Assembly (NCBI GenBank): GCA_910589025.1
Contig: CAJURM010000023.1
Coordinates: forward strand, 1-43,568
DNA: 43,568 bases
Source of the DNA: an uncultured Odoribacter sp.
GTDB lineage: Bacteria > Bacteroidota > Bacteroidia > Bacteroidales > Marinifilaceae
Direction: 5' to 3'
The notes beneath the pieces are model-generated. The model made no database searches. It saw nothing but the letters and a program-made list of their open reading frames with translations, and had not been told where the DNA came from. Each line of letters begins with the position of its first letter. Within the stretch, counting starts at the first letter, position 1. The position numbers were made by a program, and so were the translations under genes. Below, piece by piece: positions 24,147 through 32,024 of the stretch.

Positions 24147-27100
24147 TTATTTCCGAAGGTCTTCCAATAAGCTCTTAACGGTAGCTTCCAATTGTAAGTC
24201 ACGTCCCTGGATTGCCGAAGCCGGGTCGTTTGTCACTCGTATGTCCGGTTCCAATTGCAGGTTTTCCAGGTAACGTCCCTGGTTATCTTTCATACCCACT
24301 TCCGGAATACCGAATACCAACGTCGGGTCTTGCTGGGTTTCCCACCATACGGCAGTCATTGTGCCTGGAACAGGCATGCCGACTAACTTGCCGATACCGA
24401 GTTCTTTGTATACCCAGGGGAAACCGTGAGCGTTGCTGTAGTTGCCTTCACTCATGATGACCGCTGAAGGTTTGGTCCATTGTGCAAAAGGATCCTGACC
24501 GATATATTGTCCGCGGGGAAGGAATTCTGCGAATTTCTTTCCGCTTAACATATTGACAAGGTCTTCATGCAGCCAGCCGCCGCCATTGAAGCGGGTGTCT
24601 AAAATGATGGCTTCTTTGTTGCGGTACCGTCCGAAAATTTCGGAATAGATTTCCCGGAAACTCTGGCTGTTCATACCTTTGATATGCACATATCCGATTT
24701 TACCGTCCGACAACTTTTCTACCAATTCTTTGCGCTGTTTTACCCACCTGTCGTAAAGCAGACCGTTTTGTGTACCCTGTGAAATCGGTTTTACATATTC
24801 GGACCAGCGTTCTTTGGTCGTGGGATTATACAGACTCAGATAAATCCGCTTCCCGCTCTGGTTGTTCAATAATCCGAAATAATCTTCTCCGGCTTTGATA
24901 GGCTGGTTGTTGATTTTTTCAATGATCACTCCGGCTTTGATTTTGGTCTTGGCATTATTTAACGGACCTTTTTCAATCACTTCCTTGATCTTTAAACCGT
25001 CGCCTTTGTACTCCGGATCATAGAAAGCGCCTAAAGCTGCCGTTTGAGGTGCACGGTTGTAACCGTAATAGCGGGCACCTGTGTGGGAAGCATTCAATTC
25101 GCCCAGTAATTCTCCCAAAGCTTCTGCAAAATCATGATTGTTGTTGATGTGGGGCAGGAAGCGTTTGTATTCTTTTTTGTAGAAATTCCAGTCTACGTTA
25201 TGAATGGCCGGATCATAGAATTTGTCCACCACCTGCTGCCAGGCATGGTCAAAGATATATTCTCTTTCCTGCGGTTTTTTCAGCTCCATTTCGGCAGTAA
25301 AAGTAACCGGGGTTACCTTGCCGCTGTTGATGTCGATTTTGGAAATCTGTCCGCCGGCAAGCAGAAACAGATTTTTTCCTTCTTTGTCCATTTCCAGTGC
25401 ACCACCCCATTTGTTTAGTTTTGACAGGATGCGGGTGCTTCCTTCTTTGAAATCGCGAACCCACAGGTCATAACCGCCTTCAAAACTGGCGAGGTAATAT
25501 AATTTGCTCCCGTCTTTGGTCAAAACGGCATCGCCTAAGTTTGAGGAATTGATGGTCAGACGGGCAATGCGGTCTTCCAGATTGTTGAAATCGATGGTAA
25601 GTTTCGGAAGTTTGCTGTCTTCTTCTTTTTTCTTCTCTTCTTTCTTTTTACCCTCTTTTTTGTCTGCTTTCTTTTCTTCCTTTGCAGGCGTCTCTTTCTT
25701 CAGTTCTTTGGCTAAAGCCGACTCCTCTTTGTTCATTTTGAATTCGTCCCAGGCTTCCGGGTCGAGGAACATGGCATATACATCGTAATGGGCTCCCCAG
25801 CTTCCGTGGCTGCGGTAGCCTGCACGGTCCGATTCCCAGATAATGGCTTTCCCCTCCATCATCCATTTCGGAGCGCCGTCGCTGTATCCGCTGTTGGTCA
25901 GATTGTGGATTTCTCCGCTGCCGTCTGCTTTTACCAGTGCGACATCTGTATTTTGCCAGCCGCCTTTTTCAAAATATTTTGCCAGAATCCATTTTCCGTC
26001 AGGTGACCACTGATACCATTGGTCGCCGTCTGCATACGAATAGTTGTATTTTCCGGGCAAAACGGTTCGTACCTTTTTGCTTTTCAGGTTGATGACCTTG
26101 ATTTCAGTCCGGTTTTCGAGGAATGCCACTTCCTTGCCGTCCGGAGAGAATTGGGGTTCGAATTTGGCGTTTTCACCCTTGGTCAGTTGTTCTTCCTTAA
26201 TCTCTTTGGCATAAGTAAACAATTTGTCAGTGCTATCGGCTAATGTCGCTGTGTAGACATTCCAGTTGCCGTCGCGTTCGGCGGCATATACCAATGTCCG
26301 TCCGTCCGGAGAGAAACTTACGGAACGCTCCTGATTGGCGGTGTTCGTGATACGCTTGGTGGTGTTGTATTCTACGGAAGTAACGAAAACGTCGCCACGT
26401 ACAATAAAGGCAATTTCTTTGCCGTTGGGGGAGAGGGCTATTTCCCGGGCGCTACCACCCATGTTTATCGGGGTTACCTCTTGTTCCAACTGGTCGCCCA
26501 CAATGTTTACATTCAGTTTTTTAGGTTGTTGTCCTTCTTTCAGCGTGTATATCTCTCCGTTAAAGAAATAACACAACGTACCGTCGTTTGCCTTGCTGAG
26601 GAAACGTACCGGATGTTTGCTGTGTTTGGTGATTTGCTTGATGGCTTTCGGGTTGTTTACCGGCATCTTGCAGATATTGAAATCTCCGAAACGTTCGCTC
26701 AGGAAATAGATATTTTCTTCATTCTCAGCAAAAACCGGATTCCGGTCTTCCACTTCCTGTTGGGTTAGGTTGGTGAATGTACCTGTTTTCAGGTCGTGCA
26801 TCCACACATCCCGGGTCACAGAAGACTTGTGGTGTTTTCTCCATTCGTCTTCATATCCTTTTTTGTCATGGTAGATAATTTTGTCCCCTTTTTTGTTGAA
26901 TTGGATATTGTAGGCTTCAAATGTGAGAAACTGTTCCGGTCTTCCTCCGTTCAGATCTACGGCATATACCTGCGAACCGGAAGGGAATTGGGTATAACCG
27001 GCATCGGGCAACAAATAGGCCTGGAAGAGCACTTTTTTGCCGTCCGGAGTGAAGGTTATGGGTACTTCGGACGTTGAATTCCAGGTCAGACGCTTCGGAG

Positions 27101-27401
27101 TACCTCCCGTAGCATTGACAAGGTACACATCCATACCTCCTTCACGGTCGGAAGCGAAAGCAATGCTCTTGCTGTCGGGTGACCATACGGCTTGTCCGTC
27201 GTAAGCAGGATGGGTTGTCAGTTGAGTGGCACGTCCGCCTTCGCTGCTGACGGTGTAGATGTCACCTTTGTAATTGAAAGCAATGGTCTTTCCATCCGGA
27301 GAAATTGCCGGATAACGCATCCATAAAGCGTTGCCTTGCGCCCATACTCCCGAGACCGTCAGAAGCAGAGCCAGGGTGATTGTACTTTTTAAAATACTCA
27401 T
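24147..27401 (-). CDS. Tricorn-type S41 peptidase, exported
   Basis: A 1084-aa protein with a signal peptide (TITLALLLTVSGVWAQ). The N-terminal half is a WD40-like/PD40 beta-propeller with repeated ISPDGKTIAF, WSPDSKSIAF, FTPDGKKVLF, FSPDGRTLVY and FSPDGKEVAF motifs. A Lys/Glu-rich linker lies at about 555-597. A second propeller part, a tricorn C1-like region (residues SH in LNASHTGARYYG), a PDZ-like stretch (KAGVIIEKINNQPI) and the S41 core follow. The nucleophile is likely Ser989 in SEGNYSNAHGFPW, with EP in NLQLEPDIRV near the end. Such proteins degrade oligopeptides in a large ring or cage assembly; here export implies periplasmic action. Monocistronic, ended by a strong terminator. Confidence 0.92.
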   Translation of the reverse strand: MSILKSTITLALLLTVSGVWAQGNALWMRYPAISPDGKTIAFNYKGDIYTVSSEGGRATQLTTHPAYDGQAVWSPDSKSIAFASDREGGMDVYLVNATGGTPKRLTWNSTSEVPITFTPDGKKVLFQAYLLPDAGYTQFPSGSQVYAVDLNGGRPEQFLTFEAYNIQFNKKGDKIIYHDKKGYEDEWRKHHKSSVTRDVWMHDLKTGTFTNLTQQEVEDRNPVFAENEENIYFLSERFGDFNICKMPVNNPKAIKQITKHSKHPVRFLSKANDGTLCYFFNGEIYTLKEGQQPKKLNVNIVGDQLEQEVTPINMGGSAREIALSPNGKEIAFIVRGDVFVTSVEYNTTKRITNTANQERSVSFSPDGRTLVYAAERDGNWNVYTATLADSTDKLFTYAKEIKEEQLTKGENAKFEPQFSPDGKEVAFLENRTEIKVINLKSKKVRTVLPGKYNYSYADGDQWYQWSPDGKWILAKYFEKGGWQNTDVALVKADGSGEIHNLTNSGYSDGAPKWMMEGKAIIWESDRAGYRSHGSWGAHYDVYAMFLDPEAWDEFKMNKEESALAKELKKETPAKEEKKADKKEGKKKEEKKKEEDSKLPKLTIDFNNLEDRIARLTINSSNLGDAVLTKDGSKLYYLASFEGGYDLWVRDFKEGSTRILSKLNKWGGALEMDKEGKNLFLLAGGQISKIDINSGKVTPVTFTAEMELKKPQEREYIFDHAWQQVVDKFYDPAIHNVDWNFYKKEYKRFLPHINNNHDFAEALGELLGELNASHTGARYYGYNRAPQTAALGAFYDPEYKGDGLKIKEVIEKGPLNNAKTKIKAGVIIEKINNQPIKAGEDYFGLLNNQSGKRIYLSLYNPTTKERWSEYVKPISQGTQNGLLYDRWVKQRKELVEKLSDGKIGYVHIKGMNSQSFREIYSEIFGRYRNKEAIILDTRFNGGGWLHEDLVNMLSGKKFAEFLPRGQYIGQDPFAQWTKPSAVIMSEGNYSNAHGFPWVYKELGIGKLVGMPVPGTMTAVWWETQQDPTLVFGIPEVGMKDNQGRYLENLQLEPDIRVTNDPASAIQGRDLQLEATVKSLLEDLRK

Positions 27402-27538
27402 TGTTCTTGGGATTAATAAATGATATAATTGGATGTAAATATAACTTTTTTTTCTTATTGAACAGAGAACAGGGAGTTTTTAAGAAATAATTAATGTTTG
27501 GGAAATTGTTGGAAACGATAAGTCAAAGGAGATAAAAA

Positions 27539-27558
27539 AAACGCCCCGAAGGGCGTTT
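27539..27558 (-). terminator. Intrinsic terminator after the acyl-CoA dehydrogenase gene
   Basis: On the minus strand AAACGCCC and GGGCGTTT enclose a TTCG loop closed by C-G, the very stable cUUCGg tetraloop, followed by seven or more T residues. It lies 4 bp past the stop codon. Confidence 0.92.
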
Positions 27559-27562
27559 CTGT

Positions 27563-29269
27563 CTATTTTTTATACATTCCCAGTAGGTCGGGATTGAAAT
27601 TATCGATAAAAGAGGCGTGGGCGCAAACTTTTGCTTGTCCGTATTTGATAAATATCTCGGCAGATTTTAAGAAACGGTCCGCACGCTGGGCATCCTGCAA
27701 CAGCAGATGTCCGATTACGGTGTAACCGGCAATTTCAACCAACCGGCGGGCATGGAAGTCTGTGTATTCCGGGTTACCTACGGCGTTTACCGCTGCCGTC
27801 ACTCTTTCCAGGGTATCGGCCATCTCTTTCAGCGTATTTTTCAGGTATTCCTGTTCCGGAGCGATTTGAGCTTTTTCGTATACCTCACGGATGTGTTTCA
27901 GATATTGTCCGGTTGTTACGCCGCGGATAGCTGCAACAACCTGCAACTGTGACGTACCTTCATAGATGTTGGTAATACGGGCATCCCGGACATAACGCTG
28001 GATGGGATAATCTTTCATGAAACCGGAGCCGCCGTGGATCTGTAATGCATCGTAAGAGATCTCGTTGGCATATTCGCTGGCGAACAATTTTTGCAGAGGA
28101 GTGTAGATATCAGCCAATTTCTGATACTCTTTCATTTCATTCCGTTCGTCTTTATCCAACGCTCTTTCTTTGGAGATGTGGTAATAGGTTTTGTACACAT
28201 CCACAAAACGGGCAGTTTCATAGAGAACGGAACGGATGCCGTGCAATTTGGCTTCCATGTTGGAAAGCATTTCGTAAATAGCCGGGAATTCAATGATGGC
28301 CTTACCGAATTGTTTTCTCTCCTGAGCATATTTCAATCCTTCACGGTAGGCAGCTTCGGCAATACCGGTGGATTGTGCGCCGATACCCAAACGGGCGGCA
28401 TTCATCAGAGCCATTACGTACTTGATAAGCCCCATCTTGCGTTCACCGACCAATTCTGCAGGTGCGTTCTTGAATACTAATTCGCAGGTCGGAGAGCCTT
28501 TGATACCTAATTTGTTTTCGATACGGCGTACGGTTACCGCGTTACTGTTCCGGTCGTAAATGAACATGGAAAGACCGCGTCCGTCATTGGTGCCTTCCTC
28601 TGAGCGGGCCAGAACTAAGGAGATGTGTCCGTCACCGTTGGTGATGAACCGTTTCACACCATTGAGGTACCACGTATTGTCTTTTTCGTTGTAGGTGGCT
28701 TTCAGTTGTACGGCCTGCAAATCCGAACCGGCATCCGGTTCCGTCAGGTCCATGGCACAGGTTTCTCCTGCCGATACTCTGGGCAGGTATTTGGCTTTCT
28801 GTTCCGCACTGGCAAATTCGTTGATGGTTTCGGCACAATCCTGTAAACCCCAGATGTTTTGTAATCCGGCATCGGCACGGGCGACAAGTTCCGCAGCCAT
28901 GATAAAAGGCACGATGGGGAAGTTTAAGCCGTTGTATTCGCGGGGTAAAGAAATACCGTTCAGTCCGGCTTGATTGATAACATCAATGTTTTGTTGCGTA
29001 CCTGCTGCATAGTTTACGTGTCCGTCCACGACATGAGGACCTTCGTTGTCTACGGATTCAGCGTTTACGGCAACTACATCCCCGCAAATTTCGCCTACGA
29101 TTTCCAATACTTTGTCGTAATTGTCAAGGGCATCTTCAAAATCCTTGGGGGCTGATTCATATTGCTGGGCCTGGGTGTAATTACGCTCTTTCAGGTCTAC
29201 AATTTTTTTCATCAACGGATGGCCGAGATGAAATTTTATATCTTCATTATCTGTATAAAAATTAGCCAT
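27563..29269 (-). CDS. Acyl-CoA dehydrogenase
   Basis: A 568-aa FAD enzyme that introduces a 2,3-double bond in an acyl-CoA, or reduces an enoyl-CoA when run with ETF in fermentation. Seen: CAMDLTEPDAGSDLQAVQLKA (FAD/substrate region), YLNGVKRFITNGDGH, ERKQFGKAIIEFPA, LQIHGGSGFMKDYPIQRYVRDARI, and the catalytic-base motif TNIYEGTSQLQ with Glu437. The Glu position is that of short-chain/butyryl-CoA-type enzymes. It is about 190 aa longer than classic 380-aa enzymes, with a C-terminal helical extension (LERVTAAVNAVGNPEY...CAHASFIDNF) and an insertion around 330-375. It follows etfA by 7 bp, so ETF is its redox partner. Butyryl-CoA dehydrogenase is plausible but substrate chain length is unproven. 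Confidence 0.93.
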   Translation of the reverse strand: MANFYTDNEDIKFHLGHPLMKKIVDLKERNYTQAQQYESAPKDFEDALDNYDKVLEIVGEICGDVVAVNAESVDNEGPHVVDGHVNYAAGTQQNIDVINQAGLNGISLPREYNGLNFPIVPFIMAAELVARADAGLQNIWGLQDCAETINEFASAEQKAKYLPRVSAGETCAMDLTEPDAGSDLQAVQLKATYNEKDNTWYLNGVKRFITNGDGHISLVLARSEEGTNDGRGLSMFIYDRNSNAVTVRRIENKLGIKGSPTCELVFKNAPAELVGERKMGLIKYVMALMNAARLGIGAQSTGIAEAAYREGLKYAQERKQFGKAIIEFPAIYEMLSNMEAKLHGIRSVLYETARFVDVYKTYYHISKERALDKDERNEMKEYQKLADIYTPLQKLFASEYANEISYDALQIHGGSGFMKDYPIQRYVRDARITNIYEGTSQLQVVAAIRGVTTGQYLKHIREVYEKAQIAPEQEYLKNTLKEMADTLERVTAAVNAVGNPEYTDFHARRLVEIAGYTVIGHLLLQDAQRADRFLKSAEIFIKYGQAKVCAHASFIDNFNPDLLGMYKK

Positions 29270-29276
29270 ATATCAA

Positions 29277-30299
29277 TTATTTACTGTTTTTCTTATAATA
29301 TTGAATCATTTTCGGGATGACCACGTTCAGATCTCCGGTAATCACATAATCGGCAAATTTGTTGATGGGGGCATTGCTGTCAGTATTGATGGCAATCACC
29401 ATAGCCGATTCTTCCATTCCGGCAGTGTGCTGAATCTGGCCGGAGATACCACAGGCGATGTACAATTTTGGGCGTACGGTGGTTCCGGTTTGTCCGATCT
29501 GCCGTTCATGTTCGCAAAATCCGGCATCTACGGCTGCACGGGAAGCACCGACTTCTCCGCCCAACACTTCTGCCAGTTCATACAACAGGTTGAAATTCTC
29601 TTTGGAACCGACCCCGTATCCGCCGGCAACGATAATCGGAGCTGTTTTAAGGTTGATTTTTGATTTTTCAATGTGGCGCTCAATCACTTTTACGACGAAA
29701 TCGACGTCGGCATTTACATAGCGGTCTACATCAATATTTTTCACTTCGCCCTGATGTGAAGGGTTGAAAATCTCTTTTTTCATTACCCCTTCCCGTACTG
29801 TCGCCATTTGGGGACGGCATTCCGGATTGACAATGGTAGCGACGATGTTACCGCCGAATGCCGGACGTATTTGGTATAGTAAGTTGTTATATACCTGTTT
29901 GGTCTTGGCATCTTCATAATCACCGATTTCCAGACTTGTACAGTCTGCTGTCAAACCGCTGTGGAGAGCAGAGGAAACCCGGGGACCTAAGTCACGTCCG
30001 ATACTGGTAGCACCCATAAAGGCAATCTGAGGTTTTTCTTCTTTGAATAGATTCACCAATACGGAAGTATGAGGTAAGGTTGTGTAGGGAGCCAGACGCT
30101 TGTCGTCTCCTTTCCATAAGACATCCACACCGTAGGGGAATACCTGTTTTTCCACATCCTTTAATCCGGAACCTAATGCGATAGCTTCCAATTTTACGCC
30201 TAATTTACTGGCAAGGGTACGGCCTTTGGTAAGCAATTCAAGGCTTACGTCGGCAACTGCACCTTCTTCTATTTCGCAATATACAAATACGCTGTTCAT
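29277..30299 (-). CDS. etfA: Electron transfer flavoprotein alpha subunit
   Basis: A 340-aa FAD-binding ETF subunit. The C-terminal FAD domain is clear: GGYGVGSKENFNLLYELAE, GASRAAVDAGF, QIGQTGTTVRPKLYIACGIS, QHTAGMEESAMVIAINTD and APINKFADYVITGDL. The N-terminal domain has GATSIGRDLGPRVSSALHSG and QIRPAFGGNIVATI. It receives or donates electrons with the acyl-CoA dehydrogenase encoded next. There is no N-terminal ferredoxin extension. Whether the complex bifurcates electrons (NADH to crotonyl-CoA plus ferredoxin) or works as a simple ETF cannot be decided by eye; the second flavin site of the beta subunit would decide it. Confidence 0.95.
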   Translation of the reverse strand: MNSVFVYCEIEEGAVADVSLELLTKGRTLASKLGVKLEAIALGSGLKDVEKQVFPYGVDVLWKGDDKRLAPYTTLPHTSVLVNLFKEEKPQIAFMGATSIGRDLGPRVSSALHSGLTADCTSLEIGDYEDAKTKQVYNNLLYQIRPAFGGNIVATIVNPECRPQMATVREGVMKKEIFNPSHQGEVKNIDVDRYVNADVDFVVKVIERHIEKSKINLKTAPIIVAGGYGVGSKENFNLLYELAEVLGGEVGASRAAVDAGFCEHERQIGQTGTTVRPKLYIACGISGQIQHTAGMEESAMVIAINTDSNAPINKFADYVITGDLNVVIPKMIQYYKKNSK

Positions 30300-30344
30300 A
30301 ATCTGATTTAATAATTTGAAAGTTAATGAAGTAAACCGACCTGT

Positions 30345-31217
30345 TTATCCGATGGTATGATTGATGATTAACTCTTTCATCATGGCATCGATAGCTTCGT
30401 CGCTGGCCTCGAGTACTTTGGCTTCTTTAGCCTGGAAAACGACATTTTCAATTGTTTTTACTTTCGTCGGAGAACCGCTCAATCCCAGGTCTTTCGCCTC
30501 ACAGGTAATATCATTTACACTCCATTCCGTGATTTTCAGATAAGGACGTTGGTTAATCATGCTGATGTAGTCTTCATCGGCATTCTGTACTTCTGAAGTA
30601 GCTTTGGCATATTTGTATTTCATCACTCTCCGGGCATTCCGGGGGCGGCAAGGAGCGGCGGAACCGTTTACCGTAATCACGGCAGGAACCGGACACGTCA
30701 CAACTTCAATCCCTCTTTCCAGTCGTCTGCGGATGGTGAGTTGTTTTTCATTGCAAGCCAGAATTTCTTCTGCATAAGTGACCTGCGGCAAGCCTAATTT
30801 CTCCGCTACCTGGGGGCCTACCTGTGCCGTATCGCCGTCAATAGCCTGACGTCCGCAGATGATCAGGTCGGCAGATAAATTCCGTAAAGCGCAGGATAGA
30901 GCATAGGAGGTAGCAAGGGTATCAGAACCGGCAAATGCTCTGTCGGATAATAGATAGCCGCCGTCAGCTCCACGGAACATGGCTTCGCGTATGATTTCAG
31001 CAGCCCGTCCCGGACCCATCGTCAGAATGTGTACGGTTGAGCCTTCGTTATGATCTTTGATTCTCAATGCCTGCTCCAGTGCATTGAGATCTTCGGGGTT
31101 AAAGATAGCAGGTAAAGCTGCTCTGTTTACAGTTCCGTCTGCTTTCATTGCATCTTTTCCCACATTTCTTGTGTCGGGAACCTGCTTCGCAAGAACAACG
31201 ATTTTCAGTCCTTTCAT
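30345..31217 (-). CDS. etfB: Electron transfer flavoprotein beta subunit
   Basis: A 290-aa ETF subunit, somewhat longer than the common 250-265 aa. It opens with LKIVVLAKQVPDTRNVGKDAMKADGTVNR and FNPEDLNALEQALRIKD, and carries AEIIREAMFRGADGGYLLSD, SDTLATSYALSCAL, and the conserved IICGRQAIDGDTAQVGPQVAEKLGLPQVTYAEE. It is the first gene of etfB-etfA-acd. The 5' leader holds four 9-bp tandem repeats starting 17 bp before the ATG. In this family the domain holds AMP in classical ETFs and a second FAD in bifurcating ones; the NPEDLNALEQAL and GRQAIDGDTAQVG stretches fit either. Confidence 0.95.
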   Translation of the reverse strand: MKGLKIVVLAKQVPDTRNVGKDAMKADGTVNRAALPAIFNPEDLNALEQALRIKDHNEGSTVHILTMGPGRAAEIIREAMFRGADGGYLLSDRAFAGSDTLATSYALSCALRNLSADLIICGRQAIDGDTAQVGPQVAEKLGLPQVTYAEEILACNEKQLTIRRRLERGIEVVTCPVPAVITVNGSAAPCRPRNARRVMKYKYAKATSEVQNADEDYISMINQRPYLKITEWSVNDITCEAKDLGLSGSPTKVKTIENVVFQAKEAKVLEASDEAIDAMMKELIINHTIG

Positions 31218-31233
31218 GTGTACATTTTTAAGT

Positions 31234-31269
31234 TACAACAGTCGCAACAGGTATAACAGTTACAACAGT
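31234..31269. repeat. Four 9-bp tandem repeats in the etfB leader
   Basis: Contiguous units on the plus strand: TACAACAGT (31234-31242), CGCAACAGG (31243-31251), TATAACAGT (31252-31260), TACAACAGT (31261-31269). On the coding strand the unit reads ACTGTTGTA. The array ends 16 bp before the etfB ATG, so it would lie in the untranslated leader or overlap the translation initiation region. Confidence 0.8.
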
Positions 31270-31319
31270 TTGGGGTTAATATTGATATTCATTTGTTTTA
31301 TTACGCCACTAAAACCAGG

Positions 31320-31354
31320 TAAAGATAGCATTAAAAATCGGAAATAAATACAAA
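31320..31354 (-). promoter_or_regulatory. Possible weak promoter of the etfB operon
   Basis: On the minus strand TTTG (31354-31351) precedes TATCTTTA (31327-31320) by 23 bp. The last base of the -7 box and the spacing are off consensus, so this is tentative. Confidence 0.3.
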
Positions 31355-31385
31355 GAGACGTTTACTTTGTCGGCATTACGCTGAA

Positions 31386-31400
31386 ATCCTGCCGCAGGAT
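31386..31400 (-). terminator. Possible short hairpin terminator after iorB
   Basis: ATCCTG and CAGGAT enclose CCG/CGG, 9 bp beyond the iorB stop. The stem is only 6 bp and the T tract on the minus strand is just three bases, so termination would be weak and read-through from iorAB into etfBA-acd is possible. Confidence 0.3.
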
Positions 31401-31408
31401 GGGCTTCT

Positions 31409-31990
31409 TTATGCTTTCAGGGCAAAATCCCGTCCTGCATGCAAGGCTTTCAGATTCATACCGATAATCTCTTCGCCTTTTCGGGAAAAAACAGCCCGGA
31501 TTCCTTCCTCCAGGTATTCAAAGGGAATATTGATAAATGGGGAAGCTGCTCCCAGCATGATAAAATTTCCGGCCCGGATATTTCCCGCCTTTTCCTTGGA
31601 CAGGGTGTCGGCATCCAGGATAATCCGGTGGGGTAAGGCTTCCAGTGTATGCATTAATTCTTCCGTAGCCGGATAGTTGGGGATATTGACGAAAGGAGTG
31701 GAATTGGTTACGACATATCCGTCCGGTTTCAGATAGGGGAGATAGCGTAAGGCTTCCATCGGTTCTACGGATAAAATCAGGTCTGCTTTTCCGAGGGGAA
31801 TCAGATCCGAGTAAATCGGTTGGTCGGAAATACGCAGGTAAGACTGCACATCTCCGCCTCTTTGGCTCATACCGTGTGTTTCCGCCTGTTTTATGTACAG
31901 GTTATTGGTGAGGGCGGCAGAACCTAAAACGGCTGCAATGGATAAAATGCCTTGTCCGCCCACTCCGGCTAATATCATGTCTGTTTTCAT
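31409..31990 (-). CDS. iorB: Indolepyruvate:ferredoxin oxidoreductase beta subunit
   Basis: A 193-aa gamma-domain subunit of the 2-oxoacid:ferredoxin oxidoreductase superfamily. The opening MILAGVGGQGILSIAAVLGSAA is the family signature and is followed by KQAETHGMSQRGGDVQSYLRIS and ADLILSVEPMEALRYLPYL. With IorA it converts aryl pyruvates (from Trp, Phe, Tyr transamination) to aryl-acetyl-CoA, CO2 and reduced ferredoxin. It starts 34 bp after iorA and is cotranscribed. No arylacetate-CoA ligase gene adjoins it; the etfBA-acd operon comes next in the same direction. Confidence 0.92.
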   Translation of the reverse strand: MKTDMILAGVGGQGILSIAAVLGSAALTNNLYIKQAETHGMSQRGGDVQSYLRISDQPIYSDLIPLGKADLILSVEPMEALRYLPYLKPDGYVVTNSTPFVNIPNYPATEELMHTLEALPHRIILDADTLSKEKAGNIRAGNFIMLGAASPFINIPFEYLEEGIRAVFSRKGEEIIGMNLKALHAGRDFALKA

Positions 31991-32024
31991 GCTCTTCGTG
32001 TCTTTAAATGTTGTTGAAAGTGGT

